A stretch of 18,286 nt of DNA from an uncultured Ideonella sp. (lineage in GTDB: Bacteria; Pseudomonadota; Gammaproteobacteria; Burkholderiales; Burkholderiaceae): assembly GCA_946479475.1 (NCBI GenBank), contig CAMLGG010000089.1, forward strand, positions 1 through 18,286, read 5' to 3'. The position numbers and the translations under genes were made by a program. Shown here piece by piece: positions 1-6,178 of the stretch (its first letter is position 1; each line of letters opens with the position of its first letter). Under the pieces are notes generated by a model. The model did not search any database, was not told the origin of the DNA, and was given only the letters and a program-made list of their open reading frames with translations.

Positions 1-132
1 CAGAAGAACCGCCACATCAAGCTGGCCGGCAACGACAAGCTGCGCATCGAGCGCGAGATCGCCGAGCCGCGCGAGCGGGCGCAGTTCGTGCGCGACACGC
101 TGCGGGCGCTGGGGCAGCCGGCAGCGCCGTGA
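1..132 (+). CDS. C-terminal fragment of an unidentified protein
   Basis: The first reading frame is open from the window edge to a TGA at 130-132 and encodes the last 43 residues of a protein, ending in ALGQPAAP. The fragment is strongly charged (many Lys, Arg and Glu) and looks like a helical C-terminal tail. No family motif is recognisable in this short piece, so no function is assigned. Codon use (G/C at third positions) matches the neighbouring genes, which supports a real gene rather than chance. The opposite-strand frame here is alanine/arginine-rich noise. The start and most of the gene lie outside the window. Confidence 0.6.
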   Translation, partial: QKNRHIKLAGNDKLRIEREIAEPRERAQFVRDTLRALGQPAAP

Positions 133-256
133 GCGGCATGGTCGGCGGCGCTGAACGCGCAGAGAGTCGCGCGTCGTCGACACCTGCGGTGCAGAAAGTC
201 ACGTCCCACCGACGAACTCACCAAGGTGGCGAGCGATCACGAAGAGAATTCGCCGG

Positions 257-275
257 GCTGTGCGTCTCGCACAGC
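257..275 (+). promoter_or_regulatory. Perfect hairpin just upstream of the lipoprotein operon RBS
   Basis: GCTGTGCG (257-264) and CGCACAGC (268-275) are perfect inverted repeats of 8 bp around a TCT loop. The structure ends 4 nt before the Shine-Dalgarno GGGAGG (280-285) of the first lipoprotein gene. No T-tract follows, so it is not a standard intrinsic terminator. It could be a leader-mRNA stem that affects ribosome access, or an operator for a dimeric regulator. The rest of the 133-289 gap shows no clear promoter; a GAGAAT at 244-249 is a weak -10 candidate without a convincing -35. Confidence 0.5.
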
Positions 276-289
276 TGACGGGAGGGATC

Positions 290-847
290 ATGAATATCAG
301 AGCGGCGGCCTTCGCGGCCATCATGGCATTCGGCCTGGTTGGCTGCGGAACACTGAACAACAGGAACTCGGTGGCCAACGTTCCGGCCTCGGAGTTCGAC
401 TCGGCCAGCAAGGGTGTGGTCATCGTGTCCACGGGAGCGCCCGAGCACTGCATCTCGACAGCGACGTTTCTCAGCCTGTACACGCTGCCAAAGCAGGAGC
501 GCCTGGACGGCCTGATCTCCGTTGACGGGTATGCCGTGAAGAGCGATTTCACGGACCACCACGGCTATGTGAACGGCATCGCGCTTCCCGCCGGGAAGTA
601 TGCGTTCGTGCCCTCGATCGCCAACCCTTACGTCTCGACGGTCCGCACGACCACCTTCCAGTTCGAGGTCGCTGCGGGCGAGACAACCTACCTCGGCGAA
701 CTATTCATGCCCCGCGCCTGCAGCCTGAACAACTCATTTGTCGTCCGCGATCAGTCCGGACGCGACATCGAACTGGCCGAGCAGAAGAATCCGTCCCTCA
801 AGGGCCGCCCCATCGTCAAGCGGCTGATGCAGCCCGTGAACCCGTGA
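290..847 (+). CDS. Putative outer-membrane lipoprotein 1 of a three-gene operon
   Basis: This is a 185-residue predicted lipoprotein. Its N-terminus has a short basic start, a hydrophobic stretch and the lipobox LVGC with Cys19. Gly follows the cysteine, with no Asp at +2, which favours sorting to the outer membrane. I chose ATG 290 over an in-frame start at 260 because GGGAGG lies at 280-285 and the signal peptide then begins correctly. The mature part looks beta-rich, with an 'LPAGKYAF' segment and 'FEVAAGETTYLGEL', vaguely like small DUF2846-type envelope proteins; that resemblance is only an impression. Cys residues in APEHC and PRAC might pair in the periplasm. The next gene starts 8 nt after the stop, so the three lipoprotein genes are probably one transcript. 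The function is unknown. Confidence 0.8.
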   Translation: MNIRAAAFAAIMAFGLVGCGTLNNRNSVANVPASEFDSASKGVVIVSTGAPEHCISTATFLSLYTLPKQERLDGLISVDGYAVKSDFTDHHGYVNGIALPAGKYAFVPSIANPYVSTVRTTTFQFEVAAGETTYLGELFMPRACSLNNSFVVRDQSGRDIELAEQKNPSLKGRPIVKRLMQPVNP

Positions 848-855
848 GGTGCATC

Positions 856-1287
856 ATGAAAATCAGCCTTCTGCCCAGCCTTCTGGCGGGCTCGCTCCTG
901 CTGGCCTGCGGCGCCACTCGAGCCACGGGCTACCAGGACTCGACCAACCCGCTGCTGGGATGGATGGGGGGCTACTGGGAGTCCAAGGGCCCCGGCGAGC
1001 TGATCAAGGTGGGTTTCTCGGGCAACAACTTCTCGACCCACGACAAGATCCGCTCGTATCTCCTGTACCGGTGCGCCGAGATCGTCAAGCGCGAGGGCAA
1101 GGAGTACTTTGCCTTCTACAGGAACCTGCCCGCCGCCGTGCGCGACCAGCGCAGCAGCGAGAAGTACCCCTCGCTCAGCGCAGGCAAACCCGCGGTCTAT
1201 GCATACATCCTGATGTTCGACGCCGAAGCGCCGGGCCTGTTGTCCGCCAGTGAACTGCTGGCCCAGCTCAAATCCGAGATCGAATAG
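856..1287 (+). CDS. Putative lipoprotein 2, resembling the CC0125/CC1285 family
   Basis: This 143-residue protein has a hydrophobic leader ending in LLAC (Cys18), so it is probably a lipoprotein. The body begins with a GYQD segment, followed by a glycine-rich stretch, 'IKVGFSGNNFST', and then 'YLLYRCAEIVKREGKEYFAFY'. That order (GY, V-x-F-x-GN, LLYRCAE, followed by an aromatic strand) is the pattern I associate with CC0125/CC1285-family lipoproteins; the match is from memory and not searched. ATG 856 is preferred over the GTG at 844, which overlaps the previous stop, because GAGGTG sits just upstream. The gene lies between two other lipoprotein genes with gaps of 8 and 9 nt, indicating co-transcription and translational coupling. 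The molecular role is unknown. Confidence 0.8.
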   Translation: MKISLLPSLLAGSLLLACGATRATGYQDSTNPLLGWMGGYWESKGPGELIKVGFSGNNFSTHDKIRSYLLYRCAEIVKREGKEYFAFYRNLPAAVRDQRSSEKYPSLSAGKPAVYAYILMFDAEAPGLLSASELLAQLKSEIE

Positions 1288-1296
1288 CGGCTCACC

Positions 1297-1731
1297 ATGC
1301 GTCTGACTGTTGCCTTTCGCGTCCTGCCCGTCGCTGCCGTACTCAGCGCATGCGGAGTCCTCCCCACGTATCAGCAGCCGCCGGAAGCGCCGGCCGCCCG
1401 GCTCAATACCAGCAGCGCGGGGAACAAGTGGATCTGCGTCGACAGCAAGCCACACCGCCTGGCGTCCGGGCCCGACGGCTACGCGGTGCTGCCCGCAGGT
1501 CGGCGCGTCACCGTGGGCTCCAACTACTACAACTCGGTCTATGGCGGCACCACCACCTCGTGCAATCCCCGCTTGAGCTTCGTTCCCTTGGCGGGCCAGT
1601 CCTACTTCATGGACTTCGAGATCGAGGACGGTCGTTGCAACATCGTCACCTACAAGGAGGTCAAGACCAACCGGATCGGGCTGGAGCTGGATCCGACCAT
1701 GGAACCGTCCTGGGAGTGTCCGGGCCGCTGA
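1297..1731 (+). CDS. Putative lipoprotein 3 of the operon
   Basis: This 144-residue protein has a signal sequence ending in the lipobox LSAC (Cys19) with Gly at +2. A proline/alanine-rich linker (about 23-40) is followed by a compact, probably beta-rich domain. That domain contains five cysteines (in ICVD, TSCNP, GRCN and WECPG, plus the acylated Cys19), so disulfides are likely in the periplasm. Its layout of 'LPAGRRVTV', then 'LSFVPLAGQSYFMDFE', then 'CNIVTYKE' is loosely like that of the first lipoprotein in the operon: a PAG turn, then a strand and a second G-x-x-Y/S-Y strand. The two may be distant relatives. There is no strong Shine-Dalgarno, so translation may be coupled to the upstream gene. 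The stop is 18 nt from the convergent RES toxin gene. Confidence 0.78.
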   Translation: MRLTVAFRVLPVAAVLSACGVLPTYQQPPEAPAARLNTSSAGNKWICVDSKPHRLASGPDGYAVLPAGRRVTVGSNYYNSVYGGTTTSCNPRLSFVPLAGQSYFMDFEIEDGRCNIVTYKEVKTNRIGLELDPTMEPSWECPGR

Positions 1732-1749
1732 AGGATCAGGCTGGGGTGC

Positions 1750-2226
1750 TCAAACGCCGCGGAACAGGCGGTTGTAGTCCAGCCGGCGGACGATCTCCGC
1801 GCGAATGGCCTTCGCCTGCGGGTGCAGGGGGTTGATCAGGGCGACCGGCTCCTCGGGCACGATGACCGAGGGCACCAGCAGGAGAGCCGTCCGCCCGCTG
1901 CGCAGCCAATCGGCGCCGATGCGCACGCTGGCCCGGCCGGCCGGGATGGCGGCCCAGGCGGGCGGCAGGCTCGCAGCCTCCCGGACCTCGCGCGCCTCCC
2001 ACGCCTCTTCGGGGACGTCAATCCGCACCAGGAAACGGTTCAACGGAAGGCCGGTGTCGTCGATGTGGGCGGCCGTTTCCAGTACCGCGAGCGCAATCGT
2101 CGGCGCCGTGTAGAGCACCGGCTGCCCATCATCGTTCCAGCGGCCGGGCGACCGGGCGGCGCCTGCGCCGCTGAGGTCATCGGCCGAGTAGTGGCGGGTG
2201 TCGGCGGCGATGCGCCACAGGATCAC
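1750..2226 (-). CDS. RES-domain toxin of an Xre-RES toxin-antitoxin module
   Basis: This 158-residue protein matches the RES family, toxins known to degrade NAD+ and arrest growth. The conserved features are visible: Arg29 in 'SPGRWN' after the N-terminal strand, Tyr39 in 'VLYTA', Glu50 in 'AVLET', and Ser120 in 'LLVPSVIVPEE' followed by 'NPLHP'. The length is typical. The start is the GTG at 2226. Its GTGA overlaps the TGA of the antitoxin gene, so toxin translation is probably coupled to that of the antitoxin. The antitoxin-first order and Xre/MbcA/ParS partner are classic for this TA class. All key residues are present, so I expect an active toxin; activity and substrate are inferred from the family. 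It ends 18 nt from the convergent lipoprotein operon. Confidence 0.92.
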   Translation of the reverse strand: MILWRIAADTRHYSADDLSGAGAARSPGRWNDDGQPVLYTAPTIALAVLETAAHIDDTGLPLNRFLVRIDVPEEAWEAREVREAASLPPAWAAIPAGRASVRIGADWLRSGRTALLLVPSVIVPEEPVALINPLHPQAKAIRAEIVRRLDYNRLFRGV

Positions 2227-2726
2227 TGATACGCCCCGCTCTCGATGGCGCCCAGCAGGCGGGCGACCATCTCGAGTCCGGTGGGCGTGTCGATGAGGTC
2301 CGCGGGCCGGCGCCCGCCGAGTGCAGGCTGAGGCCGCTCCAGCCACTGGCCCAGCCACTTCGCACTGTCGAAATCCTTGGCCTCGGGGGCGGTGGAGTTC
2401 TCGACGATGGCGCGCGCCATCGCCAGCAGGCGCGCCACCCCGAGAGCGGCGCGGCCGCCGCTGCCGGCGAGCAGTTCGCCGTTGGCGGCCTTCTTCTCCG
2501 CCGTGGCCTTGGGCACGCCGACGATGGAGTACAGGCGCGAGGTGGGCATCTCCATCCGCTTGGACAAGTCCTTCAGGAAGATGCTGGACACGCCCTTGCG
2601 CTCGGTCTCGACCAGTTGCATGGGCTCGGCACCGGCAATGCGCTGGACGAAGTCGTCCACGCCCTTGCCCGGCCGGTAGCTGATCTCGTCCGGGGGCTGG
2701 CGCAGGGCCTGGCTCGCGCTTGACAT
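2223..2726 (-). CDS. Xre/MbcA/ParS-family antitoxin (DUF2384)
   Basis: This 167-residue protein is the antitoxin partner of the RES toxin. The N-terminal part (about 45-100) includes 'FLKDLSKRMEMPTSRLYSI', an Xre-like helix-turn-helix. The C-terminal part (about 105-165) has the toxin-binding signature of the family: 'AKWLGQWLERPQPALGG', then 'PADLIDTPTGLEMV' and a final 'ESGAY'. The family neutralises RES toxins by direct binding and represses its own operon. I chose ATG 2726 rather than the upstream in-frame ATG at 2786, because AGGTG lies just before it and a promoter -10 box sits between the two. The final codons overlap the toxin start by 4 nt. Confidence 0.92.
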   Translation of the reverse strand: MSSASQALRQPPDEISYRPGKGVDDFVQRIAGAEPMQLVETERKGVSSIFLKDLSKRMEMPTSRLYSIVGVPKATAEKKAANGELLAGSGGRAALGVARLLAMARAIVENSTAPEAKDFDSAKWLGQWLERPQPALGGRRPADLIDTPTGLEMVARLLGAIESGAYQ

Positions 2727-2757
2727 GGTGGCACCTGTTTCGATCAATTTGAGACGA

Positions 2758-2786
2758 ATCATAGTCCCATCGTGGACGATACGCAA
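2758..2786 (-). promoter_or_regulatory. Predicted promoter of the Xre-RES operon
   Basis: Read on the minus strand, TTGCGT (2786-2781) and TATGAT (2763-2758) are separated by exactly 17 nt, a good sigma70-type arrangement with a -10 box differing from TATAAT at one position. Transcription would begin around 2751, giving a leader of about 25 nt that contains the AGGTG ribosome binding site before ATG 2726. The -35 box begins directly after the lysR stop codon, so the TA module carries its own promoter. Confidence 0.6.
2769..2780. promoter_or_regulatory. Palindromic operator candidate in the TA promoter spacer
   Basis: The 12-bp sequence ATCGTGGACGAT is an inverted repeat with perfect 5-bp arms (ATCGT/ACGAT) and a 2-bp centre. 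It lies entirely between the -35 and -10 boxes of the predicted Xre-RES promoter. A dimeric Xre antitoxin bound here would block RNA polymerase, as expected for TA autoregulation. The role is inferred from position and symmetry. Confidence 0.5.
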
Positions 2787-3728
2787 TCATCCTGCTTTGA
2801 CGGCGGGCCCGACCACCTTGGGCATGGCGTTCTTCATCGCCTCCACGAAGCGCCTCAGGCGGGCCGGATAGAAGCTGGCGTGCCGGTACGCGAGGAAAAC
2901 AGGTAGCGAAGGCGCCGTCCACTCGGGCACCACCTGCACCAGCCTTCCGCTCGCCAGGTCGTCCGCGACGAGCCACGCGGAGACGACCGCGACGCCCAGG
3001 CCGAGCACGGCCGCGCTGCGCAGGGCGTAGAGGCTGTCGGTGCTCATGCGCGGCTTGATCGCCAGCCGCCGCGACTGCCCGCTCGCCGAATGGAGCAGGG
3101 TCACCTCGTTGCGGTAGTAGGTCTGCAGCGCCAGCCATGGCAGTGCCTCGAGATCGGACGGATCCGCGGGCAGCGGGCGCGCCTCGGCCAGCGACGGCGC
3201 GCAGACCGCGATCCGCTTCACCTCCGAGATCCGGATCGCCACCACGGACGGATCGCTCAGCTCGCCGACCTGGATCGCGCAATCCACGCCTTCGGCCACC
3301 ATGCTGCGGGTCTCGTCCTGCAGGAGCCACTCCACCGAGACCCGCGGGTACTGCTGCAAGTAGCGCGCGAGCGGCCCGACCAGTTGCTCCTGGCCGAACG
3401 CGTGGGGAGCGACCACGCGCAGCGTGCCCTCCGGCTCGTCGCCGGCACCTCGCAAGTCCGATTCGAAGGCCTGCCAGCCGACGAGCAGCTCCCGGGCCTG
3501 CTCGTAGCAGCGCAGTCCGTCCTCGGTGAGCTTCATCGAATGCGTCGAGCGCTGCAGCAGCCGCACGCCGAACCACTGCTCGAGCGCCTGAAGCCGGCGG
3601 CTGACGGTCGGCTGCGTGGCACCGAGCTGGGCAGCCGCGGCCGACAGGCTGCCCGCTTCAACGATCCGCACGAAGGTCTGCAGGAGCAGGACGCGGTCGA
3701 CGGGCGCATCGGCGGAGGTCTTGGCCAT
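2787..3728 (-). CDS. LysR-family transcriptional regulator
   Basis: This 313-residue protein is a LysR-type regulator of standard length. The N-terminal winged helix-turn-helix covers roughly residues 11-68 and contains the family pattern 'EAGSLSAAAAQLGATQPTVS' followed by 'RRLQALEQWFGVRLLQR'. A linker helix and a periplasmic-binding-protein-like effector domain follow (about 95-300), with the typical 'GTLRVVAPHAFG' opening. I chose ATG 3728 because it begins just before the HTH; the longer frame from 3851 adds 41 residues antisense to the transporter start. The gene is divergent from an MFS transporter, the usual LysR arrangement, so it probably controls that neighbour in response to an unknown small molecule. 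Confidence 0.92.
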   Translation of the reverse strand: MAKTSADAPVDRVLLLQTFVRIVEAGSLSAAAAQLGATQPTVSRRLQALEQWFGVRLLQRSTHSMKLTEDGLRCYEQARELLVGWQAFESDLRGAGDEPEGTLRVVAPHAFGQEQLVGPLARYLQQYPRVSVEWLLQDETRSMVAEGVDCAIQVGELSDPSVVAIRISEVKRIAVCAPSLAEARPLPADPSDLEALPWLALQTYYRNEVTLLHSASGQSRRLAIKPRMSTDSLYALRSAAVLGLGVAVVSAWLVADDLASGRLVQVVPEWTAPSLPVFLAYRHASFYPARLRRFVEAMKNAMPKVVGPAVKAG

Positions 3729-3827
3729 ACGCCCAGCGTATATCAATTCTGCTGCCGTGCGGGCTACCGCCCTGGGATGGCACCGCCGAAACTTCGCCCC
3801 ATTCCCGGCGAACCCTGCGAACCAACC
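3729..3827. promoter_or_regulatory. Divergent lysR/MFS control region
   Basis: This 99-bp gap separates two divergent start codons and must hold both promoters and any LysR operator not inside the coding regions. The only AT-rich stretch is at about 3737-3750, including TATATCAATTC, and lies close to the lysR start. On the lysR strand it offers TATACG 8 nt before the ATG, so the lysR mRNA leader would be very short. I see no convincing T-N11-A palindrome and no clear -35 box for either gene. Confidence 0.4.
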
Positions 3828-5066
3828 ATGAACAACATTCATCGCACGCATGAACCCGCGGCGACTCCGCCTTCACTGCCCGCCTCGCTGACCTTGCTCC
3901 TCGCGAGCGGCGCCGGCCTCGCGGTCGCAACGCTGTACTACGCCCAACCCATGCTCGGGGTGCTGGCGGAAGAGACGGGCGCCACGGTGCGCCAGGTCGG
4001 ACTGGTCCCGACCGCCACCCAGCTCGGCTACGCCCTGGGCATCCTCCTGCTGGCCCCGCTGGGTGACCGCCTCGACCGCCGAAGCATCATCCTCGTCAAG
4101 GTGGCCGTCCTCGGCATCGCCTTGCTGCTGGCGGGCGCCGCGCCGTCCGTAGGCCTGCTGCTGGCGGCGAGCCTGGCCATCGGGCTGGCGGCGACCCTCG
4201 CGCAGGACATCGTGCCGGCCGCGGCGACGCTCGCCCCCGAGCAGCATCGCGGAAAGGTGGTGGGAACGGTCATGACCGGCCTGCTGCTGGGGATCCTTCT
4301 GTCGCGGGTCGTCAGCGGCTTCGTGGCCGAGCAGTTCGGCTGGCGGACCGTGTTCGTGGCCGCCGCGGCGAGCATTGCCGCCTTCGGCCTGGCGGCGTGG
4401 CGCCGCCTGCCGGGATTCCGGCCGACCACGCAGTTGAGCTACGGCGCCCTGCTCGGCTCCCTCGGCCAGCTGTGGCTGCGGCACGTCGGCCTGCGACGGG
4501 CAGCCCTGGCCCAGGCCCTGCTTGCAGTCGGCTTCAGCGCCTTCTGGTCGACGCTGGCGCTCATGCTGCACGGCGAGCCCTTCCACCGGGGCAGCGCGGC
4601 GGCAGGCGCCTTCGGCTTGGCCGGTGCGGCAGGCGCATTGGCGGCCCCGCTCGCCGGTCGCCTGGCCGACAGGCACGGTCCCGAGCGGGTGACCCGCCTC
4701 GGCACGGGCCTGGTGCTGCTGTCGTTCGCCGCCATGGCCGTCGGCACCCTGCTGCCTGCCAGTACACAGCTGGCGATGCTGGCCCTGGCGGCGATCGGCT
4801 TCGACCTCGGATTCCAGGCCACCCTCGTCGCCCACCAGACGATCGTCTACGGCCTGGAGCCGCCGGCGCGCAGCCGGCTCAACGCGGTCCTGTTCGTGCT
4901 GATGTTCGCCGGCATGGCGCTGGGCTCCGCCGGCGGCAGCCTGCTGTTCGCACAGTGGGGCTGGGCGGCCGTCCTCGCCCTGGCCATCGCCAGCGCTCTC
5001 GCGGCGTTGCTCATCCGCCTGTGGCCAGGCCGATCGGCCGAACGCGACCGGCGACTGGCGGCGTAG
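3828..5066 (+). CDS. MFS transporter (DHA1-like, 12 TM)
   Basis: This 412-residue inner-membrane protein has about twelve hydrophobic segments. The MFS signature motif A lies in the loop between TM2 and TM3 (residues 79-86, 'GDRLDRRS'), with a weaker counterpart in the second half ('AGRLADRHGPERVTR'). Early sequence includes 'ATLYYAQPML' and 'TQLGYALGILLLAPLGD', which I associate with a family of proton-driven drug or metabolite exporters common in proteobacteria. The substrate cannot be read from sequence. ATG 3828 is chosen because the longer frame extends backward over the divergent lysR gene on the other strand. The divergent LysR regulator 99 bp away suggests inducible efflux. The C-terminus ends in a short basic tail. 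Confidence 0.9.
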   Translation: MNNIHRTHEPAATPPSLPASLTLLLASGAGLAVATLYYAQPMLGVLAEETGATVRQVGLVPTATQLGYALGILLLAPLGDRLDRRSIILVKVAVLGIALLLAGAAPSVGLLLAASLAIGLAATLAQDIVPAAATLAPEQHRGKVVGTVMTGLLLGILLSRVVSGFVAEQFGWRTVFVAAAASIAAFGLAAWRRLPGFRPTTQLSYGALLGSLGQLWLRHVGLRRAALAQALLAVGFSAFWSTLALMLHGEPFHRGSAAAGAFGLAGAAGALAAPLAGRLADRHGPERVTRLGTGLVLLSFAAMAVGTLLPASTQLAMLALAAIGFDLGFQATLVAHQTIVYGLEPPARSRLNAVLFVLMFAGMALGSAGGSLLFAQWGWAAVLALAIASALAALLIRLWPGRSAERDRRLAA

Positions 5067-5212
5067 TCACCTCCCCTGCCCCTCGATCCTCGGGATGGAT
5101 GGAGGTCGGTGCCCGGCCCATGCTGCCTGTCCAGCCAGCCGCGCACGACGCGGCGACGACGCGGCGGCCTGCCCCGCCCGCGCCTGCCCCTCGCACCCCA
5201 AAGGAGATGTCC

Positions 5213-6178
5213 ATGCTCTGGAGCCGCCGCCTTTGTACCGTCCTTCTCGCCGCCAGCGCCCTGTCGAGCCCGGCATTCGCGGCCGTCCCGACCCGCGTCG
5301 GTGACGCCGACGCCGCCGTCCGCCCTGCCGGCATCCCGCTCGACTACGTGGTCACGCCCAACGGGTTGTTCCACCCCTCGTGCGTGATTGAGGTGCGCGA
5401 CACGGAACGCCTGGCCGCCGACGGCGCCGTGCTGCGCGCCGATGGCAGCGTCGCGCGCGAGCCCACCACCTGCGCTTACCCGCGCTACGTGCTGCACGGC
5501 AATGCCGTGGAACGCGTCGAACCCGGCATGCGTCCCGAGTACAGCGGCTGGGTCGCCCGGAGCGATTCGAACTCCAACGTCACCCCGCCGGCCGGCAGCT
5601 CGGCCGCCATCTTCACGGTGCCCAGCGCCCCGACGACCAGGAACGGCCAGGTCCTGTACTACTTTCCCGGCCTCGAGGACGGCGGCGCCGTGCAGACCAT
5701 CCTGCAGCCCGTGCTGGCCTGGAACGGCTTCAACGACGCCCGCTGGACGATGACCAACTGGAATTGCTGCAAGAGCGGCCAGACCTGGCACGGCTCGACC
5801 ATCCCGGTCAGCACGGGCGACAAGATCAAGGGCACGATGAAGGGCAGCAGCTGCTCCGGCGGCGTGTGCGCCAAGTGGATGATCACCAGCCTCGACAAGA
5901 CCACCGGCCAGAAGACCACCTTCGACACCGACTCCTACGGCCAGGCCTTCGACTGGTACTTCGGCGGCGTCAAGGAGGTCTATTTCGTCACCCAGTGCAG
6001 CCAGTACCCGGCCAGCGGCAGCATCAGCTTCAAGCGGGTGTACTTCTACGACACGAACGGCGTGGACAGCACGCCTTCGGACTGGAACCACTGGGTAGCT
6101 GGCGGCGTGCCGGCCTGCAACTACCAGGTCACCACCAGCACCCACACGACGACCATCACCTTCAACGCGGCCCAGTGA
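5213..6178 (+). CDS. Secreted cysteine-rich protein of unknown function
   Basis: This 321-residue protein has a clear Sec signal peptide (basic start, hydrophobic core, cleavage after 'SPAFA' at residue 23). I prefer ATG 5213 to ATG 5207, since AAGGAG ends directly before 5207 but is about 6 nt from 5213. The mature protein has eight cysteines (57, 87, 185, 186, 214, 219, 262, 302). Its central part is rich in Trp, Tyr and Gly: 'LYYFPGLEDG', 'ILQPVLAWNG', 'STGDKIKGTM', 'FDWYFGGVKEVYF'. The W-rich strands followed by a V-S-T-G-D turn recall concanavalin-like beta-sandwich domains, including those of G1 glutamic peptidases, but I cannot identify the catalytic Gln/Glu pair and do not claim an enzyme. 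Its last 17 bp overlap the convergent delta-60 gene. Confidence 0.8.
   Translation: MLWSRRLCTVLLAASALSSPAFAAVPTRVGDADAAVRPAGIPLDYVVTPNGLFHPSCVIEVRDTERLAADGAVLRADGSVAREPTTCAYPRYVLHGNAVERVEPGMRPEYSGWVARSDSNSNVTPPAGSSAAIFTVPSAPTTRNGQVLYYFPGLEDGGAVQTILQPVLAWNGFNDARWTMTNWNCCKSGQTWHGSTIPVSTGDKIKGTMKGSSCSGGVCAKWMITSLDKTTGQKTTFDTDSYGQAFDWYFGGVKEVYFVTQCSQYPASGSISFKRVYFYDTNGVDSTPSDWNHWVAGGVPACNYQVTTSTHTTTITFNAAQ

Noticed and set aside
1750..3576. A 608-codon minus-strand open frame spanning RES toxin, antitoxin and lysR
   Set aside because: Only its C-terminal 158 residues are a real protein (RES). The rest is an arginine/alanine/glycine-rich off-frame reading of the antitoxin and LysR genes.
3090..3827. 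In-frame upstream extension of the MFS transporter by 246 codons
   Set aside because: It is antisense to lysR, has no membrane character or family motif, and the transporter begins naturally at ATG 3828.
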